NCBI GenBank assembly: GCA_037129925.1
Contig: JBAXTZ010000003.1
Span: forward strand, 1 to 64,000
Direction: 5' to 3'
DNA from: JBAXTZ01 sp037129925
Lineage (GTDB): Bacteria; Bacillota; Negativicutes; JBAXTZ01
Length of the DNA: 64,000 nt
Numbering within the stretch: position 1 is the stretch's first letter; every line of letters starts with the position of its first letter. A program made the position numbers and the translations under genes. Below are positions 23,506 through 32,921 of the stretch, one piece after another. Below the pieces are notes generated by a model. The model was not told the DNA's origin, made no database searches, and worked only from the letters and a program-made list of their open reading frames with translations.

Positions 23506-25167
23506 TTACTTGTAAAAACAAGAATTTCCGATGAATTCACGCAGTATCGATGTCGGCGGGATATTGCTTTCATCAATAATCGGCATAAAATAACTAAGAA
23601 ATTTTAACAATCGCTGAGCTTCGTAATACTGTTTTTCATCTTTGTCGATTTCTCCAAGCAACGGTATAGCATAACGTCGCAAGACTGCCAATTCATAAAT
23701 CAACGCGGAATTAAACATGACATCAGCATCTTCCTGGTAGGGAAATATGTTTCTTTCTTCACCGCGGCGAACTGATTTCCACATTTTCAAGGTGTTTAAG
23801 GCTGAGTTGCCGCGATATTTATTATCTCGAACTATTCGCCGTATCAACCGGGCTTCAGTTGTCGGTATTCTATTGTGGTTATCTATTGATAATTGCGTAA
23901 GCGCGCTTATGTAAATTTTGAATTTGTTCTTCCTGGCTACTGAGACTGACAATTTGTCATTTAATCCATGAATACCTTCAATAAGCAGCATTTGATCTTC
24001 GTTCAGACGAATGCGCCGCGTACTCTGTACGCGCCTGCCTAATTTGAAATCAAAAGTCGGCAGTTCAACTTCTTCACCACTCAACAACTGCGTCAAATGA
24101 ATATTAAACAGCTTCAAATCAATGGCCTCTAGCGCTTCAAAATCGAACTCGCCTTTATCATCTTTCGGCGTGCATTCGCGATCGACAAAATAATCATCCA
24201 GAGAAATAGGCACCGGCCGTAAACCGTTTACTTGGAGCTGTATCTTTAATCGATTTGCAAAAGTTGTTTTTCCTGATGAAGATGGTCCGGCAATTAAGAC
24301 AACTCGTGCTTCCGGTTTAGCTAAAATCGCATCAGCGATTTGCGCAAGCTTTTTTTCATGTAACGCTTCAGCCACTCTGATTATCTCATTGGCTTGTCCC
24401 TTTGCAATGTGTTCGTTAAGGTCTGACAAATAACTGCAATTAAGAATTTTCCCCCATTGCTCGGCCTCGTGAAAAACTTTAGCAAGGTTGGGTTGATCGA
24501 CAAATTCCGGCAATCGGTCTGGCTGCAGTTTATCCGGCACCAACAATACTATTCCGCTCGGCGGATAATATTCGAGCGAGAAAAGCCGTAAATATTCGGT
24601 ATTTGGTACCAATGAGCCATAAAAATAATCATAATTATCATCACAAAAATATAAACGCACTTCTTCGAGTTCAATTTGCGTGAGTAATTTAATCTTGCTG
24701 TACTGACGGGTCACTTGAAACATTTCAATGGCAATCTTTTTGTCTATCGCCTTAGAAAAAATCGGTAACTTGAGGGCAACCAGGTCACGCATTTTTTGCT
24801 CGATATTTCTAAAATCGCCGGTTGTCAGCCTTCGTCCCATTGAAAGCTCACAATAATAACCCTTGCCAATAGAATTTCTAATGGAGACATCGCTGTTCTC
24901 GTATAGTTGCTTGACTGCCATTACCAGCAGAAAAAATACACTTCTCAGGTAAACAGTATTCCCGATATCTGAACCAGTATCAAATAAATCAAATTCAACG
25001 TCTTCATTAATCACTGTATTCAGACTGGATATTCGTTTATTTATCGATGCCGCAACAATCGGATAATGAAAATGCCACTTATAGTCTTCGGCGACTATTT
25101 GCGCCGATATGCCTTTGGGATATTCCCGTACGGTGCCGTCCGGGAAAGTTAATCTAACTTTTTCCAT
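23506..25167 (-). CDS. nucleoside (uridine) kinase with N-terminal TGS and ThrRS-like domains
   Basis: A 553-aa protein. Residues 1-65 form a TGS domain, followed by a threonyl-tRNA-synthetase-like second additional domain. From about residue 285 there is a P-loop kinase of the uridine kinase/phosphoribulokinase family: VVLIAGPSSSGKTTFA (Walker A) and ISLDDYFVDR. This three-part arrangement is widespread in anaerobic Firmicutes and Bacteroidetes and is annotated as nucleoside kinase; the purpose of the tRNA-synthetase-like half is unclear. GGAGT precedes the ATG. Confidence 0.85.
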   Translation of the reverse strand: MEKVRLTFPDGTVREYPKGISAQIVAEDYKWHFHYPIVAASINKRISSLNTVINEDVEFDLFDTGSDIGNTVYLRSVFFLLVMAVKQLYENSDVSIRNSIGKGYYCELSMGRRLTTGDFRNIEQKMRDLVALKLPIFSKAIDKKIAIEMFQVTRQYSKIKLLTQIELEEVRLYFCDDNYDYFYGSLVPNTEYLRLFSLEYYPPSGIVLLVPDKLQPDRLPEFVDQPNLAKVFHEAEQWGKILNCSYLSDLNEHIAKGQANEIIRVAEALHEKKLAQIADAILAKPEARVVLIAGPSSSGKTTFANRLKIQLQVNGLRPVPISLDDYFVDRECTPKDDKGEFDFEALEAIDLKLFNIHLTQLLSGEEVELPTFDFKLGRRVQSTRRIRLNEDQMLLIEGIHGLNDKLSVSVARKNKFKIYISALTQLSIDNHNRIPTTEARLIRRIVRDNKYRGNSALNTLKMWKSVRRGEERNIFPYQEDADVMFNSALIYELAVLRRYAIPLLGEIDKDEKQYYEAQRLLKFLSYFMPIIDESNIPPTSILREFIGNSCFYK

Positions 25168-25192
25168 ACTTACTCCACACTCAAAAACCTGG

Positions 25193-26197
25193 CTAAATTA
25201 ACCAAGCAATCAACTCAACGATACCGTATGATAGCGCACCGACCGCCATAGAACAAGGGATAGTCAAAAACCAAGCCGAAAATATTTTTCGCGCCGTTCC
25301 CCAACGAACAGCATTAAAGCGCTTTGCTGCTCCAACGCCCATTATTGAGCAAGACACAACATGAGTTGTGCTTACCGGTAAATGCAATAGAGTTGCACCG
25401 AAAATAATAATCGACGAATTGACATCCGCGGCAAATCCAGACAACGCATCTAGCTTGAATATTTTTCCGCTCATCGTCTTAATTATTCGGTAACCACCGA
25501 TAGCGGTACCTGATGCCATTGCCACAGAAGCAGCAACTTTAACCCAAAACGGAACTTCCATGGCAGAAATAAACCCACCGGACAACAATGCGAGCGTGAT
25601 AATTCCCATGCCCTTTTGCGCGTCATTAGAGCCGTTTGAAAATGCAATCATCGCTGCCGACATAATCTGCAGTTTTTTAAAACGATTATTAATTTTCCAC
25701 GGCGACCATTTGCCAAAAGTCCAAAAGAAAATAATCATTACAAAATAGCCAAGAACCATTGCCAAGAGTGGCGAAAAAATCAGCGATTTAAATATTCTAA
25801 GAATTCCGTCAAATTTCAACGCTGCCGGACCGCTGGAAACCAAAACCGCGCCGATTATTCCCCCAAGCAACGCGTGTGAAGAACTCGACGGAATACCATA
25901 GTACCATGTAAACAAATTCCAAAATATAGCGCCGAACATCGCTGCCAAAATTATCTCCGGACTAATTAGTTTGGAGTCAGCAATATCGTCGCCAATAGTT
26001 TTAGCGACACCGGTGCTATACATTGCACCCAACAAATTCATTAAAGCAGCCATCATGACGGCCACTTTCGGGGTCAATGCGCGAGTGGAAACCGCTGTAG
26101 ATATTGCATTAGCCGAATCATGAAATCCGTTAATAAAATCAAAAATCAATGCCGATGCAACGACACAAATTATCAATATTAGCGACGCGCTAAGCAT
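25193..26197 (-). CDS. pit: inorganic phosphate transporter, PiT family
   Basis: A 334-aa membrane protein that imports phosphate (often as a metal-phosphate complex) with a cation gradient. The PiT signature appears twice: DFINGFHDSANAIST near the N-terminus and FSNGSNDAQKGMG in the middle, reflecting the duplicated fold. About 10 helices are evident. Its start overlaps the end of the PhoU-like gene by 8 nt, so the pair is translationally coupled. Confidence 0.92.
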   Translation of the reverse strand: MLSASLILIICVVASALIFDFINGFHDSANAISTAVSTRALTPKVAVMMAALMNLLGAMYSTGVAKTIGDDIADSKLISPEIILAAMFGAIFWNLFTWYYGIPSSSSHALLGGIIGAVLVSSGPAALKFDGILRIFKSLIFSPLLAMVLGYFVMIIFFWTFGKWSPWKINNRFKKLQIMSAAMIAFSNGSNDAQKGMGIITLALLSGGFISAMEVPFWVKVAASVAMASGTAIGGYRIIKTMSGKIFKLDALSGFAADVNSSIIIFGATLLHLPVSTTHVVSCSIMGVGAAKRFNAVRWGTARKIFSAWFLTIPCSMAVGALSYGIVELIAWLI

Positions 26198-26819
26198 ACT
26201 TCATTACCAAACCGCGAATAAAGTGAGCAAAGTCGTCACAATGATCAAGTGCATTTTCTAGCAGTTCAAAAACTTCTTTCCACTTAATTACTTCAATCGG
26301 ATCAGCACAATTCGCAAACAAACTTGCTAGTTCGCGATTGTAAATTCGGTCGCCCTCATCTTCCAATTCAATAATGTTATAGCATTGTTCCAAAATCTCT
26401 TCACGATTTTTCTTGATGCTCTGCATGAATTTGAAAATCAAAAACAATTCGTCGACGCAGGAAGCTAGCAGTCTGCTCATCTCTACTGCCCCGGAAATGG
26501 GTTTTTTAATCCGAAACACTACCAGCCGATCCATTATTTCTTTGATCAAACCGACAAGATTTTTGAGTTTCTTATTTATCGCAAATATTTCTTCGCGGTC
26601 AATTGGCGTTATGAAGCTTTGGTTGAGTTTGTCAATTACCGATTCAGACAGTTCAATTGCTGCATAATCGATGTGCGATATCTTCTCAAAGTTATCCTGT
26701 ACTTGATCCAAATCGTCGAAAGCCCCAATCAATAATTCCGAACTCTGTTGTGCCAGTTTTGCTGAATCTAAAAACCAAACAAAAAATTTGTCCTCGCGCG
26801 GTTTTAAAAACGAAAACAT
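26190..26819 (-). CDS. DUF47/PhoU-like phosphate transport regulator
   Basis: A 209-aa all-helical protein of the DUF47 (YkaA) family, the usual cytoplasmic partner of Pit transporters. Metal-binding acidic residues typical of PhoU three-helix bundles are visible in the central and C-terminal helices (EDEGDRIYNREL). It is located immediately upstream of pit with an 8-nt overlap and has a GGAGG site. Confidence 0.85.
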   Translation of the reverse strand: MFSFLKPREDKFFVWFLDSAKLAQQSSELLIGAFDDLDQVQDNFEKISHIDYAAIELSESVIDKLNQSFITPIDREEIFAINKKLKNLVGLIKEIMDRLVVFRIKKPISGAVEMSRLLASCVDELFLIFKFMQSIKKNREEILEQCYNIIELEDEGDRIYNRELASLFANCADPIEVIKWKEVFELLENALDHCDDFAHFIRGLVMKYA

Positions 26820-26823
26820 CTAT

Positions 26824-28071
26824 TTATCCTCCGTTTTTCATAATTGCCGACTTGGTTTTTGCCGCGACGCCGCCAATTTTATGCACCGGGACGCCGCAAA
26901 TCGCTAAGCGCACCCCTTTGCCAAGCGCAACTCCAAAAATATTTTCCTCTGCCAAATTTTGCCAGACTGCTTGAGGATTAGCCGCTGGTATTGTTATAAA
27001 AAATCCTGCACGGTACGGAAGATACTCTAATTGACAAGCATTTGCCTCAGCTTCAAAAATACGCGTACGGGCAGCTATCATATCAATGTATTGTTTTCTT
27101 TCCAGCTCAGTTTTTTCAAACAGCGTTTTATCCTTGTACACATCCACCAATATTTGCATAGCGCCCCGGTTGCAGTTTGACCAAGTTGCTCTTGCCGCCC
27201 GCTCATTGATGGTTTTGAACTCTTCGCAGACAACCGCGCTACTACTAACACAGACGAGCGCTCCACAGCGTTGACCATATATAGTAAAACTCTTTGACAT
27301 TGAAAAAGCGATCAATATCAATATTTTTTTTGAAAGCCCGCCGAATTTCTTCATAAATGCTCGCACTTTGTTCCGCTCGCCAGCAAAATCGATGTAAGCA
27401 ATATCGGCTACCAGAGTAATTTTCTTGTCGGTACGCTTTTGCGCTGCTTTCACAATATCAAGCACACTGTCCCATTCAGCATCGGTCAACGAGTAACCAA
27501 CCGGATTATGCCCAGGGGAGTTGATTATTATCAGCAAACTGTTCTGTTGGTCCAGCACTTGATTGACTCTTTTTTCGAAATCAGTGACGTTAAAACTATG
27601 CTCACTATTAAAGAATTCAAAAGTTTCCAAGCGGCGTTCAATATTGTCGGACATTGTCCGATACGGACCCCAAAACCAATCATGCGATAGTATTGCCTCG
27701 TTTTTTTCACTATAACAGAATATCGAATTGCGAATAGCCCCGGTCCCGCCTGGAGTTGCAACCACTGCAATGTTTGCTTCCGGTCGGCTATCGGCAAATA
27801 CCGCTTGCTCGACTGTGGCTAAAAAATCCGGAGTTCCGCTTATCGGCGCGTACGCGGCAAATTCCGGCACTTTCAACGAACGAAATAATCGCTCAACCGT
27901 AGGCAGACAGACTAGGTTCTCAGCTTCGTCATACACTGCGCCCAGTGTAGCGTTGACGATGTTATCCTTGCCAAAACTCTTTATCGCGGCCATACAAGCG
28001 TTGCTCGCGCCAAAAAACGGATCGGGTAAAACACGATTGTCAATGTGTGTTGCCGACATACTCTCAGTCAT
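26824..28071 (-). CDS. class I aminotransferase (aromatic/aspartate type)
   Basis: A 415-aa fold-type I PLP enzyme related to AspC/TyrB. The PLP lysine is in SMSKSFTIYGQRCG, very like the aspartate aminotransferase motif. NSPGHNPVGY carries the conserved Asn-Pro region, and DIAYIDFAG supplies the Asp that contacts the pyridine nitrogen. An upstream in-frame GTG lies inside the GAGG site, so ATG 28071 is chosen. The aspartokinase gene lies 36 nt upstream; the enzyme may supply aspartate or act on aromatic amino acids. Confidence 0.85.
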   Translation of the reverse strand: MTESMSATHIDNRVLPDPFFGASNACMAAIKSFGKDNIVNATLGAVYDEAENLVCLPTVERLFRSLKVPEFAAYAPISGTPDFLATVEQAVFADSRPEANIAVVATPGGTGAIRNSIFCYSEKNEAILSHDWFWGPYRTMSDNIERRLETFEFFNSEHSFNVTDFEKRVNQVLDQQNSLLIIINSPGHNPVGYSLTDAEWDSVLDIVKAAQKRTDKKITLVADIAYIDFAGERNKVRAFMKKFGGLSKKILILIAFSMSKSFTIYGQRCGALVCVSSSAVVCEEFKTINERAARATWSNCNRGAMQILVDVYKDKTLFEKTELERKQYIDMIAARTRIFEAEANACQLEYLPYRAGFFITIPAANPQAVWQNLAEENIFGVALGKGVRLAICGVPVHKIGGVAAKTKSAIMKNGG

Positions 28072-28107
28072 AACGTACCTCACAAATTATTGGGTATTTC
28101 AACTAGT

Positions 28108-29346
28108 TTATTTAATTTCATCGTCACTATCAAAAAATTTGCTATGGATAGCATTTACTGCTTCTTTTAAATATTTGTTATGAATCAAGCAAGAAATACA
28201 TATTTCTGATGTACTGATTACGTCGACGTTAATATCAGCCTCTGCTAAAGCGCCAAACATCATCGCTGCAACTGCCGGTCTGCCCATCATTGAAGACCCG
28301 ACTACTGATACTTTCGCCATGTTTTCTTCAATAATTACGTCGGCGCACTTAATTTCCGCGCTGATATTTTCCAACACATTGCGCGTGTGAAACAAATCGG
28401 TGCGGGGTACGGTAAACAAAATATCTTGCTTGCCGGTATTAATATCACGGTTGCTCTGTACTATCATATCCACTTCGATATTATTTTTCGCCATCGTTTC
28501 AAAAACTCGAAACGCAACGCCCGGCGCGTCCGGAACACCGTGCAATACTATTTTAACAACATTATTATCATGAGCAACACCACGGATAACATATTCTTTT
28601 TCCGACATCATAGTATATTTCCTCCGAATAATTGTTCCTTCTTCCATAGTGAAAGTTGAACGAACATGAATATCTACGCCGTAGTGTCCACCCATCTCGA
28701 CCGCCCGCGGTTGCATGACAACAGCTCCCAGACGCGCCATTTCCAACATGTCATCATAAGTGATTTCTTTCATTTTATGAGATTTCTTGACTATCCGCGG
28801 ATCAGCAGTATAGACACCGTCAACATCAGTAAATATCTCACAAACGTCGGCGCGCAGCGCGCCGGCGAGTCCGACAGCAGTTGTATCTGACCCGCCGCGA
28901 CCGAGAGTTGTTATGTCACCGTCGTCAGTTACACCTTGAAATCCGGCTACGACAACCACTTTTCCAGCATTTAAGGCTTGCTGGACTCGTATCGGCTTTA
29001 TCTCTTTTATCCGGGCTTTACTGAAAACTTTTGTGGTTTTTATTCCGGCTTGCTCGCCGGTAAAAGAAACGGCATCAACACCCAATCGTTTAAAAGTCAT
29101 CGCTAACAAGGCAATTGATACTTGCTCACCGGTCGCGAGCAACATATCCATTTCTCGGGGATATGAATCGGCCGTTACCGATTCAGCCAACGTTAGTAAA
29201 TGGTCTGTCGAGTCACCCATAGCTGAAACAACTAATACTATTTGATCATCAGCAGATTTTTCCGCAATAACCCGGTTACAAATATTCAACATCTTTTCCG
29301 GCGTTGCCACAGAACTGCCGCCGAACTTTTTTACAATTAAAGCCAT
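28108..29346 (-). CDS. lysC: aspartate kinase
   Basis: A 412-aa enzyme phosphorylating aspartate at the head of lysine, threonine and methionine synthesis. The N-terminal kinase domain opens with VKKFGGSSVA and includes GRGGSDTTAVGLA. The C-terminal half has two ACT domains (from about residue 265), the site of feedback inhibition. GGAGG precedes the ATG. A hairpin with a T-run lies just upstream (29358-29415), so it is either separated from the superoxide reductase transcript or attenuated. Confidence 0.95.
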   Translation of the reverse strand: MALIVKKFGGSSVATPEKMLNICNRVIAEKSADDQIVLVVSAMGDSTDHLLTLAESVTADSYPREMDMLLATGEQVSIALLAMTFKRLGVDAVSFTGEQAGIKTTKVFSKARIKEIKPIRVQQALNAGKVVVVAGFQGVTDDGDITTLGRGGSDTTAVGLAGALRADVCEIFTDVDGVYTADPRIVKKSHKMKEITYDDMLEMARLGAVVMQPRAVEMGGHYGVDIHVRSTFTMEEGTIIRRKYTMMSEKEYVIRGVAHDNNVVKIVLHGVPDAPGVAFRVFETMAKNNIEVDMIVQSNRDINTGKQDILFTVPRTDLFHTRNVLENISAEIKCADVIIEENMAKVSVVGSSMMGRPAVAAMMFGALAEADINVDVISTSEICISCLIHNKYLKEAVNAIHSKFFDSDDEIK

Positions 29347-29357
29347 TATTCCTCCGT

Positions 29358-29415
29358 GAAAAAAGAAAAGTGAAGGTAGACACAGCCAAGTCTCTTCGGC
29401 AATGTCTCACTTCAC
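29358..29415 (-). terminator. terminator or attenuator upstream of lysC
   Basis: GTGAAG (29410-29415) pairs with CTTCAC (29370-29375), with inner GAGACA/TGTCT and GCC/GGC helices, followed by a C-interrupted T-run ending 12 nt before lysC's GGAGG. It ends the superoxide reductase message; lysC would then need read-through or its own promoter, which I do not see. Confidence 0.6.
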
Positions 29416-29420
29416 AAATT

Positions 29421-29792
29421 TTATACTACTTTTATCTCTCGATCATTTTCCCAAAGCCCGTGGATATTGCAATATGCTGATGCAATAATGCTCCCACCAG
29501 TCTGTAATTTTATTTTTGTTACTGCGACGGGATCACCCACCACCGGACCTTCACCATGGGCGTTAAATTCAAATTTGCCAATATCAAACGCGAATTTCCC
29601 GTCTGCTGGTTTGAAAAATAATTGAATCCAGCGGATATGATGCTCCACAGTATCTGGATGGGGTATTTCCTCGCCAACCGATACTGAGAGGGTGAATTTT
29701 TCGCCGGCAGTAATTGTTTCTGGAGCGTTAATAACTGGTACATGTTTTTCGGCTTTCCAATCAGCGCTTTGTATGACATCGGAAAATTTCAT
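29421..29792 (-). CDS. superoxide reductase (desulfoferrodoxin/neelaredoxin family)
   Basis: A 123-aa class II (neelaredoxin-type) enzyme that reduces superoxide to peroxide in anaerobes. The iron ligands are present: EKHVPVI, HPDTVEHHIRW and YCNIHGLW (Cys and His). No N-terminal desulforedoxin domain is present. GGAGG with a 5-nt spacer selects ATG 29792. It follows secF by 36 nt on the same strand. Confidence 0.92.
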   Translation of the reverse strand: MKFSDVIQSADWKAEKHVPVINAPETITAGEKFTLSVSVGEEIPHPDTVEHHIRWIQLFFKPADGKFAFDIGKFEFNAHGEGPVVGDPVAVTKIKLQTGGSIIASAYCNIHGLWENDREIKVV

Positions 29793-29828
29793 AACTGCCT
29801 CCAATATTTTACATACGAAAATAAATAA

Positions 29829-30710
29829 TTATCGGGTAAGTGATTTTGTTTTAATCGACAACCAAATTTGGCTGGCGTTAAATATCGACGAATAAGTTCC
29901 GCAGAAGAAACCTATTAGTAATGCTAAGCTGAAATTTTTTGTTGATTCGCCACCGAAAAAATATAACGATGCTGTACAAAACATTACAGTAGATACAGTG
30001 TAAATCGAACGACGCATCGTCTGCCAAAGCGAAGTGTTTACCAGTGTCGGTAAGTCATCGCTCTTTTTCATTTTCTTAAGGTTTTCTCTAATCCTATCAA
30101 AAATTACGATAGTATCATTGATCGAATAACCGAGTATCGTCAGTATTGCCGCGACAAAAGTCGCATCAATTTCCCAGGCAAAAAGCGAAAATAATCCCAG
30201 CACAATAAAAACATCATGAAACAGCGCGATGATTCCGGAAATAGCGAATACGAATTCAAACCGAATAGTGATATATACAATCATCAACGCTGCAGAAATC
30301 AACACTGCCAGAATGGCGTTACGAGTTAACTCCGAGCCGATAATTGCGCCGACTTTTTCTGCGCGCAACATATCATAATCACCGATTGCCGTTTTGGCTT
30401 TATCCAGCAAAGCCCTTTCCTCAGCATTATCCAATGCACGGGTGCGAATTAAAACTTCTTGTCCGCTCTCGCTTTCCGTGCTTCCAACCACTTGTATCAC
30501 CGGGTTTTGGATGTTTTCGGAATGTAAAAAATTACGAACCTGTTCAACGGTAACCGACTGCTTAAATTTTAAATCTAACAGCGAACCGCCGGTAAAATCA
30601 ATTCCCAGATTAAATCCTTTGAAACCAATTGAAATCAAACCGGGAATAAGAATAATTAGTGAAAACGTAAACCAAATAATTCGTTTATGTACTAAATCAA
30701 ATTTTATCAT
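29829..30710 (-). CDS. secF: protein translocase subunit SecF
   Basis: A 293-aa membrane protein with six helices that, with SecD, uses the proton gradient to pull secreted proteins out of SecYEG. The FTGGSLLDLKF segment opens the periplasmic domain. The RND-type helix block DTIVIFDRIREN is the conserved SecF motif. An upstream start is possible, but ATG 30710 aligns with the family. It begins 13 nt after the secD stop. Confidence 0.95.
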   Translation of the reverse strand: MIKFDLVHKRIIWFTFSLIILIPGLISIGFKGFNLGIDFTGGSLLDLKFKQSVTVEQVRNFLHSENIQNPVIQVVGSTESESGQEVLIRTRALDNAEERALLDKAKTAIGDYDMLRAEKVGAIIGSELTRNAILAVLISAALMIVYITIRFEFVFAISGIIALFHDVFIVLGLFSLFAWEIDATFVAAILTILGYSINDTIVIFDRIRENLKKMKKSDDLPTLVNTSLWQTMRRSIYTVSTVMFCTASLYFFGGESTKNFSLALLIGFFCGTYSSIFNASQIWLSIKTKSLTR

Positions 30711-30723
30711 TTCACCCACACCT

Positions 30724-31932
30724 CTATACGCCAAACTTATTGCCGTCTTTACCGCTAAAACCGCTAATCAACCATTTCAACATAAATTGAGTACCGACTA
30801 GCGCAGTTGCGAGATTGAGCACAATACCCAGTCCAAGGTTGAGTGCAAAGCCTTTCACTAAACTAGTTCCTAAAATATACAGAATCGCAGCAGCGATAAA
30901 AGTTGTCGCGTGCGCATCGATTACGGTCGCAAACGCCCGGGAAAAACCAGCGTCCATTGCCGCGCGCAATGTTTTTCCGGCACGAAATTCTTCCTTGAAT
31001 CGTTCAAAAATTAATATATTGGTATCAACTGCCATACCCATCGATAAGATCAGACCGGCGATACCCGGCAATGTTAGTGTCGCTCCAAGCAACTTCAAAC
31101 AGCCCAGCAGTAGGACAACGTATAACAGCAAGGCGACATTTGCCACTAACCCGGCCATGCGATACACAATGAACATAAATAATACAATTGCAACGATGCC
31201 AATGAAAAATGCCCATTCACTCTTAGTTTTTGAATCAGCACCCAGCGTTGGCCCAATTGTACGAGTTTCTAATATTTCCACTTTTACCGGCAACGCACCC
31301 GATCTTAGCAAAACGGCTAACCGTTGAGCTTCATCCAACGATTTCTCGCCGGTGATAATGGCTTTTCCGTCCGGAATTGCCGATTCAACTACCGGATTAG
31401 TAAGCACTTGATTGTCAAGCATTATCGCAATATGCTTGCCAACATTTGCCGCAGTTGCATCACCGAAAAGTTTCGCGCCTTCCGGAGTGAACTCTAAATT
31501 TACTATTGCCCGGTTGTTTCCATCCATTTGCGCTTTGGAATCTTTCAAGTCTTTACCCGATAATAACGACTTCCCGGATTCATCTTTAAATTCCAAATAA
31601 CCGGTCTTGCCCAGCATTTCAATAGCCTTCTCCGGATCCTTTACACCCGGTAGTTCAACTATTATTCGATGCGATCCTTGCTCGCGCTGAATAATCGGCT
31701 CGGTTAATCCCAATCCGTTTACGCGCAATTCGACGATTTTCTGAACACGATTCATTGCATCTTCATCGACTTTGGCATCTTTAGTGTCAACGGCTTGCAA
31801 TACAACGTGCGTTCCCCCTTGCAAATCCAGTCCTTGCCGGATCGACATCGCGAGCGGTTGAACAAAATATCCGCACACCCCGATAATAATTACGACCAAA
31901 ATTACAAATCTACTGAAATTTCCCTTCCCCAA
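30724..31932 (-). CDS. secD: protein translocase subunit SecD
   Basis: A 402-aa membrane protein forming the SecDF complex. The conserved RQGLDLQGGTHVVLQA opens the first periplasmic region, and SMGMAVDTNILIFERFKEE is the RND-type signature in helix 4. No ATG fits. GGAGG lies 5 nt before a TTG at 31932, so translation probably starts there. The gene has its own consensus-like promoter (31964-31992). Confidence 0.95.
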   Translation of the reverse strand: MGKGNFSRFVILVVIIIGVCGYFVQPLAMSIRQGLDLQGGTHVVLQAVDTKDAKVDEDAMNRVQKIVELRVNGLGLTEPIIQREQGSHRIIVELPGVKDPEKAIEMLGKTGYLEFKDESGKSLLSGKDLKDSKAQMDGNNRAIVNLEFTPEGAKLFGDATAANVGKHIAIMLDNQVLTNPVVESAIPDGKAIITGEKSLDEAQRLAVLLRSGALPVKVEILETRTIGPTLGADSKTKSEWAFFIGIVAIVLFMFIVYRMAGLVANVALLLYVVLLLGCLKLLGATLTLPGIAGLILSMGMAVDTNILIFERFKEEFRAGKTLRAAMDAGFSRAFATVIDAHATTFIAAAILYILGTSLVKGFALNLGLGIVLNLATALVGTQFMLKWLISGFSGKDGNKFGV

Positions 31933-31963
31933 GGCTACCTCCAACTGTCAATTTATCAGCGAT

Positions 31964-31992
31964 ATTATAGACTATTCAAAAATAATATTCAA
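31964..31992 (-). promoter_or_regulatory. sigma-A promoter of secDF
   Basis: TTGAAT (31987-31992), 17-nt spacer, TATAAT (31964-31969) on the minus strand, about 32 nt upstream of the secD TTG start. Confidence 0.75.
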
Positions 31993-32016
31993 CAGAAAGC
32001 TTTTGGCAATAACTTC

Positions 32017-32781
32017 TCAACGAAATAAATATTCGTAAGCTTCCGGAAATTTCCTTGCCCAGTAAGCTTCATTATGTTGACCATCTTCGTCAATCATCAG
32101 TTTTACTGTGTGTCCACAGGCTATAAGTGCATGAGCAACTGCACAAACATTAGGCGTGAACCGCGTCGCAATTTCCAAGTCGCAGTGTGCCGCTTCGCGT
32201 TCGCCGGCGCAAATAAAGTATTTTATCGGTTGGTCAATTGGATGACGAGTTATAGTGTCCGCCGTTAAAAACAACGATGGTGAAAATGCGCCAACAAGTC
32301 CAAACACTGTCGGGTGCTTTAATGCCGCGTAAATTGAAGTCTGCCCGCCAAACGAGCTACCCATTATTCCGGTTTGCTCGCGCTGTGGGCAGGTACGAAA
32401 GTTCGCGTCAATATACGGTTTCAATGTTTCAACGATAAAATCGACATAGCGGTCGCAATCGGTGCACCCAGGCACCAACTCCTGATCTCGAAAGATTCCA
32501 CTCTCGATCCCCACAACAATTATTCCGCAATCACGTTTCTCCTTGGATAGCGCCTCCAACGTATCGTCGACACTCCACTCGCCGCAATATGAGGTTTCCG
32601 GCGCAAATAAATTCTGTCCGTCATGCATATATAACACCGGGTAGCTAATTTTTGATAAATCGTAGTCATGTGGCAAATAAATCCAGATTTTTCGTTCGCG
32701 ATCCAATTGCGGCATCACGAATTTTTCGATAACTTTCACATTCCCGGTAGCCCCGCCTACATAAGATAATAATTCAATCAT
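32017..32781 (-). CDS. alpha/beta-hydrolase esterase (enterochelin-esterase/esterase D family)
   Basis: A 254-aa hydrolase of the putative esterase family. PVLYMHDGQNLF forms the oxyanion region and GSSFGGQTS holds the nucleophile Ser, while the His is likely that of DGQHNEAYW near the C-terminus. No signal peptide is seen. Related proteins cleave siderophore, feruloyl or acyl esters; the substrate here cannot be told. It is upstream of secD on the same strand, though secDF has its own promoter. Confidence 0.8.
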   Translation of the reverse strand: MIELLSYVGGATGNVKVIEKFVMPQLDRERKIWIYLPHDYDLSKISYPVLYMHDGQNLFAPETSYCGEWSVDDTLEALSKEKRDCGIIVVGIESGIFRDQELVPGCTDCDRYVDFIVETLKPYIDANFRTCPQREQTGIMGSSFGGQTSIYAALKHPTVFGLVGAFSPSLFLTADTITRHPIDQPIKYFICAGEREAAHCDLEIATRFTPNVCAVAHALIACGHTVKLMIDEDGQHNEAYWARKFPEAYEYLFR

Positions 32782-32795
32782 TTAGCTCTCAATCC

Positions 32796-32824
32796 TTGAC
32801 ATAAACTTATAATTTCCCTAAAAT
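32796..32824 (+). promoter_or_regulatory. sigma-A promoter of the ATP-grasp/alpha-E/transglutaminase operon
   Basis: TTGACA (32796-32801), 17-nt spacer, TAAAAT (32819-32824). The leader before the first gene is about 90 nt. Confidence 0.75.
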
Positions 32825-32921
32825 AGTATCATAAACTCGACAAACAATAAATAGCATTCAGGCTTTTGTCTTTAAATAAACCGTAAGGTTGATTTTTTTA
32901 TTTTGATTTAGGGGTGAGATT